From: Macrotrachela quadricornifera | Lineage: Eukaryota > Rotifera > Eurotatoria > Philodinida > Philodinidae | Direction: 5' to 3' | Length of the DNA stretch: 64,000 nucleotides | NCBI GenBank assembly: GCA_022393335.1 | Contig: JAJEKB010021279.1 | Location: forward strand, 97,525 to 161,524 | In this document: piece by piece, positions 50,984-62,108 of the stretch | Layout of the letters: each line of letters starts with the position of its first letter | Position numbering within the stretch: position 1 is the first letter of the stretch | Notes under the pieces: model-generated | Databases searched by the model: none | The model's input: the letters and a program-made list of their open reading frames with translations, nothing else | Told to the model about the DNA's origin: nothing | Translations under genes and position numbers: made by a program

Positions 50984-52985
50984 TGCGAATGGTTAATTGT
51001 ATCTATAATGAAACGATAATATAGGTAGATATAGAAATTATATTTTGCAAATATAATCAGTTGCAAAGAGGAATAGTCTCACAGTTACTCAATTACAAAA
51101 TACTCTTTGAATTTTTCCGGTAGAAATAGATTTAACATTTTGATATCGATTGTCAATTTTTAAAGATCAGTTGTTGTCCTTTACAAGAGAGTTTTGGGAC
51201 AAAATTGCTTCAAAAGATTCATAAATTATCTAGTAATGGAAAACTATCAAATGCGTCCTTAATGATAAATTCTAGTCTGATAATAACTCATACAAATACA
51301 TATTTACGAACCTGTACGACTAACTGCGTTAAAATAAAAATATAAATTCAAAGTAATCAGCCAACTACTTCTTACACAGATAATGCTATGGATACATAAT
51401 TTATTATCAAAATGTACAGAAATAAAAAGCATAAAAAGAATCGAAAGATTTCTTATCTGGATTTTATGTCGATTGTAAATCAAGTGACGCACATTATAGC
51501 TAGTTGAGAAAGATAAAACAATATTAATAATTTTTCGTAGAAATTGTTATCACATCTTCAGAAGACTGTTGCCTACAGATCGTAGACTTGAGTGTGAATA
51601 CGTTTTTTCAAGAGCATTGAAAAAAAATGGTGAAGTAATAAAAGATTGAATAAATTTGTAATCTAAATCCTTAAATCAATATTCAACATAGCTTGTTCTC
51701 AATAAATAATTTATACAATTAGATGCTAAAAAACAGAATGGTATTCTAGATTTTTGGTCATAAAACCATCTGCCTATCAAAAGATATATAAACAAAAGAT
51801 TAGATTGAATAGAACAACTAGATTTAAATTTCTCGCTCTTATTAAAATGTTATATTGTGCTGGAATGTATTTTATAATCGCATTGAACATTTTTTTTCGA
51901 ATGAACAGCATCAATCATTACTTCTTTAATGGCTTGAATTTTCGTTTATGTGAATCTACCATTTATGGCTTAAAAGTTACTTTCTCTTTTTTTTGATGTG
52001 TTATCATTTACCCCAAATTTTATCTCCACTTGGAGTAATTAATCAAAAAATATCGAAACTGGTGACTAACTGGGGATTTTTTTAGACGGAAACTGTCATA
52101 GCTCAAGCTAGATTTAATAATGATATGATACTGAAGGTTCATTTTCTCGAAGTAAGAAACATTAAAACATACTTGAACAGATTTCATTTGGCCTTATATG
52201 TGTCTTCCTGACTCAGTTCCCGAATTATTTTCGTGTGTCTGCATAATCTAACGACTATCGCAGTTCTGGTGACCAGGCGTGGAGTTTGTATACGTTCTGC
52301 ATTTACATAGAAATCTAGTATTGTTTGGTGCCTCGCAATAGCATATAGGTGCTAAAACGAAACCTTAAAATTTTTTCCTAAATATGTTTTTGAGAAGTTC
52401 AAAGTGCCAACTTTGAAAGCTTTTAGTTGGTTTGTTATGATATTAATTAGTATTTCATGATCAATGTGGTGACCAGAATGAATTCACATGTACTGATATT
52501 TGACTTGAAGTAATTATCACATCAGCACGAAGTTTTTTTCTGCTTATACTCGTCATCTTAAGAACTCAAAATATGTTCTGGTTGCCAGATGTGTCTGTGA
52601 TACTGATTGCTATGAAAACTGATTTTCAAGTGATGAACTTCAGTAGATTCAGTTCTGCGGACTTTATTTAGTTGATGTAGTCGGTTGAAACAGAATAATA
52701 TTTCATATTAAAATGTGTAAGAATTGTCATAGCAAAAACTTATTACTTGGTCACCAGAAAATCGTTCGTTGTTACATCTGTGAGAAATATAGAACTACTG
52801 TGATGCGAGAATTTGTGTGACAAATACAATTTTACTGTCTATGTGTAATAGAACTGACTTAGCAAAAAAAAACACTAACGCATCATATATAAACTTATTC
52901 CAGCATCGGAATATAGAAAATAATGCATTTCTAGTGAACTGTGTTACAGTACAACACTATCATTGACTGATTGTATTTTACTCAT
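50984..52985. other. Intergenic, no gene seen
   Basis: Higher G+C than the left part of the window. The motif gtgaccag or its complement recurs loosely at about 52270, 52470 and 52760, but I could not resolve a repeat unit. A plus-strand 80-codon frame (51754-51996) has no family resemblance. Confidence 0.45.
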
Positions 52986-52987
52986 TT

Positions 52988-54425
52988 ATTTTGTAATACA
53001 TTCCATTGCTTTAATTAGACGTCGTTGAATGTAACCACTTTCAGTTCTATTAATAAAATGTTGTCGTTCAGCCATTCTATGAAAATTAAATTCGATTGCT
53101 ATTAAAACTTGGAAATAAGAATTTTCGACGAAAATCTTTTGCTTCATCTTTATAATCATTTTTGATCAGATGTGCTCATATCAGATGTTTATAAGTAAAT
53201 GGAATTCATTTTCCTTGAAGATTTTCTTGTTCAATAGAAACAATGCCTTGAGACTTATACTTATTGATGAACCTTTCGCATCACTAACAACTACTACTTT
53301 AAATTGATTCAAATGAGAAAGAAATCTTTGTGCTGACGAATCTGTCTGATCATGTTCGCTATTTAATAAATCATAAACCATATTTTCAAATGTTTCTCTC
53401 AAAGAATTTGCGGATGTTGCTTCTAATCAATCTCTGTTTCAGTTACTTGATCAACTTCATTTTTAGCTTTTTTAATTGTTGCTTCAATTCTTTCAAATAT
53501 TGTTTGATCAACAATTTTATTATCTATACCAATTAATGTCTTTCATACATTAACTAATTATTAATAATTAATTGAATATGATCAAAGAATTTTCAGCAAG
53601 TTCATCAGCACAGTCCATAAAAACAATATATAATAATGAAGTAGCACTTCTACCTAAGGTTTTTTTAATATAAAATACCCGATAAAAGTTGACTATTTTC
53701 AAGAAGAATTTTTATATCTCGAAGTGAAATCGATTTAAATGGCCGTAAATCTTTACTATGACATGTTATCCACGTGTTCAAACACAATTTACTTCTTCTC
53801 GGTCAAATTGAGGAAAATAATTGTTTACCGATATGTAATACTTTTGCTGTTAAAATAGCAGCTTGTGTTCGATGTACATCCAATCATGACAAATTCATTT
53901 AAAAATTCATAAAATCCACTTTTTCAATGAAAATATCTCTTCGTGTCATTTTTCTCATTGGTGTTAAGGCATGGTGGACAATACCCGTTAGAAATCGATT
54001 CGATTGTGGTTAAATATCATTAAACGTGTTACCTCAATTCAATTTTGCTTTCTACTAATTGTCATAAGTGTAAAATCATTTGATCACCATGAAAATCTGC
54101 ATGAGATGCTGTTCCGACACTTAGATTAAGAACAAATGTTCATCATGGTAAGACTTTGACATTTGATTTGATGTTTCTTGACGATAAGATACCATCAAAT
54201 CATCATCCATCATATATCTTTGAACTTGATAAGCACATTGAAAATGAAAATGAGATGGTTTCGGATGAAAACGAATATTAATGAAGATGAGCTCTATTAC
54301 AAATGATATATTTCGCCACATTACGATGAATTAATTCTTTTCATAATAGAATATGTGATAATTTCAGGCACAGATCAATTATTATGAAATTATTCGTGAA
54401 TTATCATAATAAATTGGAAAGAATA
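52988..54425 (-). pseudogene. Pseudogene of RNA polymerase II largest subunit (RPB1)
   Basis: Broken minus-strand pieces align in order with RPB1. The order is PEIITYS.MKR, then AKYII, then INIRFHPKPSHFHFQCAYQV (RPB1 DLRFHPKPSDLHLQCGYKV) and MMDDDLM..YRQE. Next comes the active-site region TFVLNLSVGT then HADFHGDQMILHL (family NADFDGDEM), with the middle catalytic Asp changed to His. The LRETFENMVYDLLN and SSAQRFLSHLNQFK block follows (RPB1 LRQTFENQVNRILN, SSAQKSLSEYNNFK), and last GYIQRRLIKAMECI. Multiple stops and frameshifts lie between, and the 5' and CTD parts are missing. It cannot produce a polymerase subunit. Confidence 0.88.
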
Positions 54426-54861
54426 AAGCCATCCTCATGTCAACATTCCCACAAACATTACTTTGTCACTGTTATCAACTTAAGTTTTAAAAATTTTTCA
54501 TCACTATAAAATTACCTTTGTGAAAAGCAATTATATATTCTTCAAGCACTTGAACTTCTCTATCTTCATATATATTTGTCTACTATCTTGCAATTATGTA
54601 TTGTCAAAATAATTTCAACCCAATGAAGATAACCTTAATCGACAAGTATGAAAAATTTGATGTATTGCATATGTTTTCAAACTATAAATATAAAGGAAAG
54701 AAATTTTTACAAAACTAATTATGTGTTCTGATAGAGCTTCAAATTCTCCATCGTTCTATATATTTTCGCCTTATGTTGCGTCTAGATGCTGAAAAGAAAA
54801 TCCGAATAAGATTTAAACATCCTCGTTAATCAATTCTGAATTTGGCGAAAAAATAAGAAAA
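54426..54861. other. Spacer, perhaps further decayed RPB1 DNA
   Basis: This should contain the next 5' part of the RPB1 copy, but I could not align any piece with confidence. No other content was seen. Confidence 0.4.
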
Positions 54862-55491
54862 ATACATAGGGCACTACAAAAGTTTTTTCATCCGGCTCTT
54901 CTAAAAGTCTTAGTTTTCAGTCAAGTATTCCGTTATAATGCTTAGACATATTTAGGAATATGTGCAAAATTTCAGACTTCTAAGTNNNNNNNNNNNNNNN
55001 NNNNNNNNNNNNNNNNNNNNNNNNNNNNNNNNNNNNNNNNNNNNNNNNNNNNNNNNNNNNNNNNNNNNNNNNNNNNNNNNNNNNNNNNNNNNNNNNNNNN
55101 NNNNNNNNNNNNNNNNNNNNNNNNNNNNNNNNNNNNNNNNNNNNNNNNNNNNNNNNNNNNNNNNNNNNNNNNNNNNNNNNNNNNNNNNNNNNNNNNNNNN
55201 NNNNNNNNNNNNNNNNNNNNNNNNNNNNNNNNNNNNNNNNNNNNNNNNNNNNNNNNNNNNNNNNNNNNNNNNNNNNNNNNNNNNNNNNNNNNNNNNNNNN
55301 NNNNNNNNNNNNNNNNNNNNNNNNNNNNNNNNNNNNNNNNNNNNNNNNNNNNNNNNNNNNNNNNNNNNNNNNNNNNNNNNNNNNNTTTTGCACATATTCC
55401 TAAATATGTCTAAGCATTATAACGGAATACTTCACTGGAAACTAAGACTTTTAGAAGAGCCGGGCGAAAAAACTTTTATAGTGCCCCATGT
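54862..55491. mobile_element. Fold-back element with assembly gap in its centre
   Basis: The left arm (54862-54970) and right arm (55386-55491) are near-perfect reverse complements, sharing blocks such as ctcttctaaaagtcttagtt and tatttaggaatatgtgcaaaa. Between them is a run of 400 N (54986-55385), so the middle, possibly including coding sequence, is unknown. The round gap length suggests a placeholder rather than a measured size. Confidence 0.85.
54986..55385. other. Assembly gap (400 N)
   Basis: Unknown bases. The gap lies exactly between the two arms of an inverted repeat, a typical place for a short-read assembly to break. Open frames that appear to span it are artefacts. Confidence 0.99.
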
Positions 55492-55637
55492 ATATATGGA
55501 TAATTATTCTTGGTATGCGACTAGGAAGTATAGATGTAATACCGTTATCTTTGACAGATGAGTATTTCTTTCAAGATGGATCATACTCAATTTTGATAGC
55601 TCTTTTATGTAAAAAAAAATTGGTCTTTCTTGCATAT

Positions 55638-56278
55638 CAGAGATGTCCATCGCGGCTGAAAATCTGCCGCTGCCGCGCCGCGGTCTTTTACAGCTGCTGA
55701 GGCTGCGGCGCTGCCGCGCCGCTATGGTATAAAATCAAAAAGTGCCGCGCCGCAGCCGCGCCGCTATGTTATAAAATCAAATGGTGCCGCGCCGCAGCCG
55801 CGCCGCTATGGTATAAAATCGAAAGGTGCCGCGCCGCAGCCGCGCCGCTGTGGTATAAAATCGTAAGCTGCCACGCCGCGGTATTATATAAAATACATGT
55901 TGCCACGGTGCTTCTGCACATCGACATACTAAAAACGTTGTCGCTGTCGCAGGAATATTTGAAGAAAAGGTTACAGCACTACTACTGTCACTACATGAAG
56001 AAAAAATGCCACTTTTTGGAGTTTAATTTCAGGTCTGAGGCTGGATATTTTTTAGAATTGCAGATAAAATTTCTGCAAAAAAGTCGAGCCGCGTCGCTGC
56101 CGCGGTGGCTAAAAACATGAAAAGCCTCTGCCGCGCCACTGCCGCGGCGCCATTATGAGCGATGTGCCGCGCCGCGATAATCTAAAAAAAAAATCTGCCG
56201 CTGCCGCGCCGCCAACCGCGGTCGCGGCCGCGGCGCGGCAGCGGCAGCGGCGCGTCAGCGGCGCGATGGACATCTCTG
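55638..56278. mobile_element. hAT-type non-autonomous element, 641 bp, GC-rich
   Basis: The terminal inverted repeats are CAGAGATGTCCATCGCGGC at the left and the complement of CAGAGATGTCCATCGCGCC at the right. A perfect 8 bp target-site duplication, ttgcatat, is at 55630-55637 and 56279-56286. The interior is strikingly GC-rich against the AT-rich host, full of gccgcgccgc words near both ends, and carries a 42 bp tandem array. No transposase is seen. Confidence 0.9.
55724..55895. repeat. 42 bp tandem repeat inside the hAT-type element
   Basis: Four units start at 55724, 55766, 55808 and 55850, an exact 42 bp spacing. Each holds the core ctatggtataaaatc (one unit has gttataaa) followed by a gccgcgccgcagccgcgccg block. 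A weaker fifth unit follows. Each unit carries a TATAAAA word. Confidence 0.9.
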
Positions 56279-56286
56279 TTGCATAT

Positions 56287-57415
56287 CTTATATAAGTGAA
56301 AAACCTGTACCGCTACGATACCAGGAAAGGATATAAAAATGAAAAACTTTAATTCCCTCATTTTCTCAGATCTAAACGAGGGCAGCTAAGACATTTATAT
56401 TAGAGATATACATCAAAGTCTCTATCGAATAGAATGGTTTTAAACTTGTCCTCAGGAAAAACAATCAAATGTTCCCTCGTTAGTCTTTTTCGGAGCTTCT
56501 GGTAAAGAAGCTATCTCTTCTTGAAAAGATCAAACATTGAATGTTATAGGTTCAGTGTCGATATTCTTATCTCGTTTTAAAAAGAACATTTTTTGACTTT
56601 TCGTTCTCGAGATCATCGCGGCACAAAATAACGACTTTGATGCGTACGATGGATATAAATAAATAAATAAATAGATAAAGCAAGAAAACTCGCAACGAAC
56701 AGCAATATAGGTGTTTCGTACCTTAATAATTCTTGCTTATTCATCTCTGAAAAAAGAAGAAATTGTTGCTATGTCGAAATATAGCGCTCGTGTACGGATC
56801 TTTTGAATATTCAATTAAATAATGTTCACTTATGTATGAAGTATTGGAGATAATTTGATTCTAATGAAATGTTTTTCAGAATCATCTGCGATGTAAGAAC
56901 AGCAGCTTACGTAAGAACTTTTTCAGATGCAAATCACTTTAGGAATCAATCACATTTAGATCAAGAGAGAACAACTTCTTTATTTCGTCTTGTTCCTTTG
57001 TTTGATTCTGTGTTATACATATACAATCGTCGTCGTTGTTTATTGATCTTACGTTCGAATTTGAATCCATTCCCACTCTCTGTACCAGTCAAGGTGAGTA
57101 CAAGAGATGGGATACTTAAGATCAAGTATTCATGTTCCATTTCAGATTTTTGTCGAAACTATCTTGAAATTAATTCCATGACAAACATCACAACGTCAAA
57201 AATTGTGAGACAATTCCCATTATTGAATTAAAAATGTTGAAAATATTTCTTATATTTTGTATTTCTCAAAGGAGTCAACATAAGAAGAACAACAAACCAA
57301 TTTCAAATGTAACCTCTTCATAGAAGAGTTGCTCCAATATAACGATTTAAGACAAAATCATTTATGTTCAACTTGTTTACTTGGTGTTGGAACACACGCA
57401 CGGAAATCACGTATA
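56287..57415. other. Unassigned stretch with an orphan frame
   Basis: A plus-strand open frame of 120 codons (56869-57231), Arg/Phe-rich, has no family resemblance. It could be an exon of the broken gene downstream. Nothing else was recognised. Confidence 0.35.
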
Positions 57416-57458
57416 GTCTCATTTGTTTATTGTTTAAGGAGCTGACTTTTTTTTCAGA

Positions 57459-58106
57459 TGGCAATCAAACAATCAGCATTAGTCTCGATAATCATTTGCA
57501 AATTGAAGTCACAAGTGAAAAACAAGAAATGAACAAAAGTCAACAAATCCAACCAACAAGCAATCTTGAGGGTGATTGATCATAGATGACTATTCCAATA
57601 ATTTGTCTATCGTTTCGTTTTCTTTTAGATGCTTCGATCTCGCCTCCAGACATTGATAAGAAGTCGAAGCGAAGCCTATCATCAGAATCCAACACTTCAA
57701 GTAGTGTATGTTGATTGGGTTCGAAACAATCATTGGATTCGAATAATGTGAATCTTCGAATTAATGTTGCTCCTATCACACAAGATTCGGAAACGACAAA
57801 GCAAGCAACAGTGCAAGAGCGACAATTGAAAACTGCTGCTCTCGTTGAAGCATCTAAACTACGAACACACAAAATTAAATTATTTCTAGAGAAATAATGT
57901 TGCCGCCAACTTGGTAAGTTAGTATTCCTCATCCATTTGATTTTCATTCTCTGATAATCCTAGGCGCTCATTCGGATAGGATATATGAACGAATTCTTCA
58001 AAGTTTAAATCGTCATAAAAGAAGATTATATTACTTAACTCAACATGCACGACACAATTGCCTAGGTCTTTTTCAATTTATCAACACCGAAGATCATGTG
58101 CTGTAA
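57459..58106 (+). pseudogene. Unrecognised multi-exon gene or pseudogene with an in-frame stop
   Basis: Three open pieces with splice-like borders: 57459-57577 (after tttttttcag; DGNQTISISLDNHL), 57630-57702 (after cttttag; DASISPPDIDKKSKRSLSSE) and a frame of about 57715-57915. The last (MGSKQSLDSNNVNLR...QATVQERQLKTAALVEASKL) meets a TAA at 57895 but reads on in phase to a donor (cttg/gtaagtt). It continues after an acceptor at 57962 as AHSDRIYERILQSLNRHKRR through to a stop at 58104-58106. The single interior stop suggests a recent pseudogene, or a gene that ends at 57897. The family is unknown. Confidence 0.4.
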
Positions 58107-59340
58107 ATTTTTCAATTACTCAATGAGATTATATCGTAGGTATTCATTAATATTCTAGTTGCACGCATGATGTATTTTTTTCCTTTAGATTAGAAGGATA
58201 ATCAAACATGTCCACTTCAACGATGGTCATTTCTTTTCTTTTTTTCTCATTTCCGTTCTTATGGCCATTTTTATTGTCAGATAAAATAAAAGATTAGCTT
58301 TTACCGTACTATATTTCGATTTCTTGTTGTTTTGGTTTCATCAAATAATAAAGATATTCTTCAAATGAAAACATTTATTGACTATCACGTGAAAATGGTT
58401 GAATTTTATTTCGTTATTCAACAGTTTGATTTCTCCTCAATAAATACCTGCAATTTTCTTATTTTCATTATTAAGATAAATTTCACTGTTGATGAGTCTA
58501 GTTACTAGATTCAATGATTGATATAAATCTTTTTCAAAAAAGTTTACGGGTAAGAAGATTTACAATAATCTTCATTGAATTTTCAAAGATAATTAGAAGA
58601 GCAATGCGAAGTTGAATAAAGTTGATCAATTTCATAGAGATTCACATTCGATTCTAATCAATAGTTATGAAAAGAGTTTGGTTTCTCTAAGACGAATAAA
58701 ACATTGACGAATAAATGAATCATTCAAATATTATAATGCAAAATCTTTCTTTCGTTCGTCGAAATCGAATTGATTCGAATTCAATTAATTTATTTCGATG
58801 AATTCTTCTTTTCTCTTTTCAAGTCAAACAAAGAAAATAATGTGAATAAAGAAAGCATTCTTGAAAATTTAAGATCAATATCTTTTTCTATTGATCGATA
58901 TTCAATCATATTCTTCATCTCTTTATTTCAATTCAAACTGATCAAGATGGAAAATTTCTCTTTGGATAGATTTTCATTCTTCAATAACACATATTTATCT
59001 CGAATAATTTAATTCTCAATCGATTATATTTGCAAATCTCATTTAAATAACTTTTCATCGTTTTATCAATTTTTATTCATTAAATCCTTCGATAAACTTA
59101 TTTATCATGTGACCCAAAAAAACGAAAAAAAAATCATAATATTAGTCGCATATAGTAGACAATAAAAAAAGATATTATTTTATTAAAAAATGATAGAGTT
59201 ATTTAAAAAGATAAATGAAAAATCATGTTATGTGTTAAATATCTTAACTTCGAAAAGAGTACATCTCATTGAAATAAAGTATTTAACCCAAAAAGGTTCG
59301 AATTCAAATATATTTTATTTTAAATAAGAAAAGATTTTGA
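58107..59340. other. Unassigned stretch, no gene seen
   Basis: AT-rich, with a Phe/Ser-rich 80-codon frame at 58770-59012 that is probably chance. No repeat boundary was found. Confidence 0.45.
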
Positions 59341-59512
59341 ACTAGTATAGCTCAGTGGTGTATATAAACGACTTCCGATCATTGGTTTATCTGTTCAAAT
59401 TTGATCGTCATCGCTTAAGATAAAATTCAATCCATTTACCAGGGTAGACTAAGACAATCGAAAAATGTTGATGACGGTGGCTCAGTTCGAATCTGAGATA
59501 GATTCGAATATA
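59341..59512 (+). other. Possible tRNA-derived sequence
   Basis: A Pol III A-box-like word, tagctcagtggt, is at 59349-59360. A perfect T-arm, ctcag-TTCGAAT-ctgag, is at 59482-59498. The spacing (about 130 bp) is too great for one tRNA, and no convincing anticodon arm is seen. It may be a tRNA relic or part of a tRNA-derived SINE. Confidence 0.25.
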
Positions 59513-59654
59513 TTTTTCAAAATTTTTGGATTTTTTATGAAACGCATTCAGACGCTTCGAATGTTTCACTGGGGACGCGTTCACTCTTAGCGTTCCACAC
59601 GCAAATAAAACGCGTTTCAGACGCGTTTTGAGGCAAAAAATATTTACATGGGAA

Positions 59655-60330
59655 TACATCCATATAATAAGGTAAATGTGAAAGATGAAAATCACCAACA
59701 TCTACATGAAAAATACCATGTTTCAGTTGATGGCGATTATACGATGACGAATTTATTCGACCTAAAGTTTGCATTGAATATATCGATCAAAGGGTAAATG
59801 TAATGGTACCTGGTGATTGATCATTTATGTTTTCATTTTCATCTTCATCTTCATCAATAGTGAGATCGACATAAGTACCTCAAAAAAGAAATATATATTT
59901 ATATGGTGAATTATTAATACAATTCAGTTACCTTCTTTTTTTTTTATTTCAGCAATTCGATCAATGGCATCATTTAAAGCATCGACAATCATTGTGGATT
60001 TTTCTCGTTGAGAAAAAAATACTGTCCAGGTGGACGAATACGGAGTCGGTACACGTGTGTAAACGACCGTGTTTTTCTCCGTATATCACCGTATTTCTTC
60101 GTATACGACACGGAGATATACGATCGTAATACTGAGACAGGTAATACGGCAAAATACGGTGGTATACGGGCGCATTTTTCTGCACACGATCGTTTTCGAC
60201 CGGGTAGTTTCGACCTGGGTGCTTTTTTTAAAATTTATTTCATCAATATCTGCTGTTGTTGCTGTTGTATGAATAAGATCGACAGCAGAATTCACCATAT
60301 TTTCACGCTGTACTTGTTCCAACACCTAAA
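59655..60330 (-). pseudogene. Unrecognised multi-exon coding remnant with an element inserted
   Basis: Minus-strand pieces with splice-like borders read VLEQVQRENMVNSAVDLIHT then TATTADIDEINFK (about 60226-60327), then STMIVDALNDAIDRIAE (about 59940-60000), then GTYVDLTIDEDEDENENIND (59808-59879). A piece at about 59660-59775 reads NRHQLKHGIFHVDVGDFHLS. The first two are interrupted by a GC-richer inverted-repeat insertion at about 60022-60224. I do not recognise the family. The order and acidic linker look like a real gene broken by insertions. Confidence 0.4.
60022..60224. mobile_element. Inverted-repeat insertion rich in CCGTAT words
   Basis: The two halves are imperfect reverse complements. 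The left half, ccaggtgga... then ccgtatatcaccgtatttc, faces a right half whose complement reads ccaggtcga... then ccgtataccaccgtatttt. It is less AT-rich than its surroundings. No target-site duplication was identified. Confidence 0.55.
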
Positions 60331-61152
60331 AGACATCTGACTATAAACAAAGCACAACAACGTAAAATTTCGAAAACTCAAAATTTGAGCAGATTTTTTT
60401 CCCAATGATTAATATATAGCTAGATAGAGCTAATAAAACTGTAAGGAAATATATTTAAGAGAAAAAATTTCAAGCCTTTATTATACGATAGAAAAACTGA
60501 AGTAGTAAACGTACTTCATATTACAGAATTATACGCTTAGTTTTCAGAGACATAGTTCATTTATTCCGCATATGAAGTATCTTTAATATTTCGATTTTTT
60601 TATCGTATAATAGCAGCTTGAAAACTTTTTAAAACATTTTTTCTTACAGTTTCATAAGTTCTATCGAATCATTGAGAAATAATCAAGAAAAAATTTTGCT
60701 CAAATTCTCAATCTTTACCTCTTTATTCACTAGATGAATTTCATCTGAAAGCACTTACTAAATCCTGAACATAAACGACCTTCTCGATTTTATTACTATC
60801 ATTGCATTTTCCGACTCCATTTTTTATCTAAAACGAAAGATAAAACATTTTGTGAAAATATCGACTGAAATGATTTAGAAAAGTCAATCTAATTGTTTAT
60901 ATCGAATAAAAAAACAATGTTTTATTATAGAGGCTATTTGTTCTATAATAGAACATATAGAATAATTACGTGTTAGCGACATCCTCTAGATGAAGAAAGA
61001 GAACGAAAAAAGAAGAAAACGGCTATTTATTGTGTTGCACGTTCGTCAGCATGTTTCTACTATTCGTTTGCCCGGTGTAATACAGCTTATTGCATTTTTG
61101 TATTAAAGTTTAGTAATTATTTTTATTATAAAAATTTTAATAAGATTGATAT

Positions 61153-61459
61153 TTACAATAAAGGAAAATACGAGTGAAAATTTTCAGGACAAATAAATGG
61201 TCCACATGTATCAAGACATTTTATTTTAGAACAAGTGAGATGTGTGGTATCATTCGTAAAATTGTTTGTCACAGTTGCTAATGTTTCATATCTAATCGCA
61301 AGATCGGTCAAACGAGGTAGATGAGTGTTTTTATCGGAAAGAAATTGTACGACGTAGTCAATATGTACGTATTTGAGAGTGAGATGCCAAAGATGATTAA
61401 ATGTAATAAATGTAGACGAAGATTGTTTATTTTGTTGTGCTTCAATATTCGTTATATTT
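61153..61459 (-). pseudogene. F-box/LRR gene fragment truncated by a fold-back element
   Basis: The minus frame holds the C-terminal end of a bdelloid-type F-box/LRR protein (HLWHLTLKYVHIDYVVQFLS, LPRLTDLAIRYETL, TCSKIKCLDTCGPF, ENFHSYFPLL, stop at 61153). Upstream coding sequence is cut at about 61459, where the long inverted repeat begins; the rest of the frame to 61545 is element sequence. No F-box is present. Without the 5' part it cannot make the full protein. Confidence 0.7.
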
Positions 61460-62081
61460 ACGAGGGAACTACCCGAGGTGTCAAAAAGCTTTTTGGTCGA
61501 GGATATGTTGGTTAAATAGAGCATAGCTACGAGTGATATACTCAAAGTTAGTACGGGCGCCAGTTGAAAACTAGCTGAGATATCGAATTTTTACTAGAAT
61601 TTGCCTATGGGACTCCATTTTCCCCATAAAACCAAAGTTTTGAATTTTGACGTAATGCTTTGCCCATAGCAAGGCCTCAACCAGAATAGTTCATTCACGA
61701 AGTTTCAGAATTTTTGGGCTAAGCATTCCCGAGATATGAGTCTGTTAACATAAAGATAGTTTTTTATGAATATTGTTATATGCAAGGATATTTTGAAAAC
61801 ATCATTTCTCGGGAATGCTTAGTCCAAAAATTGTGAAACTTTGTAAATGAATTATTCTGGTTGAGCCCTTGATATGGGCAAAGTATTACGTCAAAATTCA
61901 AAACTTTGGTTTTATGGGGAAAATGGGGTCCCATAGGCAAATTCTAGTAAAAAGTCGATATCTCAGCTAGTTCTCAACTTGCGCCCGTACTAACTCAGAG
62001 TATATCACTCCTAGCTATGTCTTATCTAATCAACATAACCTCGACCAAAAAGCTTTTTGACACCTCGGGTAGTTCCCTCGT
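61460..62081. mobile_element. Long fold-back element, ~277 bp inverted arms
   Basis: The left arm (61460-61736) and right arm (61806-62081) are reverse complements at about 90% identity by eye. They start and end with acgagggaactacccgaggt and its complement, and flank a 69 bp spacer. There is no coding sequence. The insertion point cuts the F-box fragment, and no clear target-site duplication is seen. Confidence 0.9.
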
Positions 62082-62108
62082 CAGTATCTTTCACAAATCG
62101 TTACTATA

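Noticed and set aside
54952..55561. Open frames spanning the N gap
   Set aside because: They exist only because N codons lack stops; there is no real sequence there.
55724..55895. CRISPR-like array
   Set aside because: The 42 bp units are head-to-tail with no variable spacers, inside a eukaryotic transposon.
25266..55895. Link between the 42 bp minimal element and the 42 bp tandem unit
   Set aside because: The lengths agree but the sequences do not; the match is coincidental.
60008..60340. Overlapping open frames on both strands
   Set aside because: They read through the inverted-repeat insertion; the coding signal is in the flanking minus-strand pieces.
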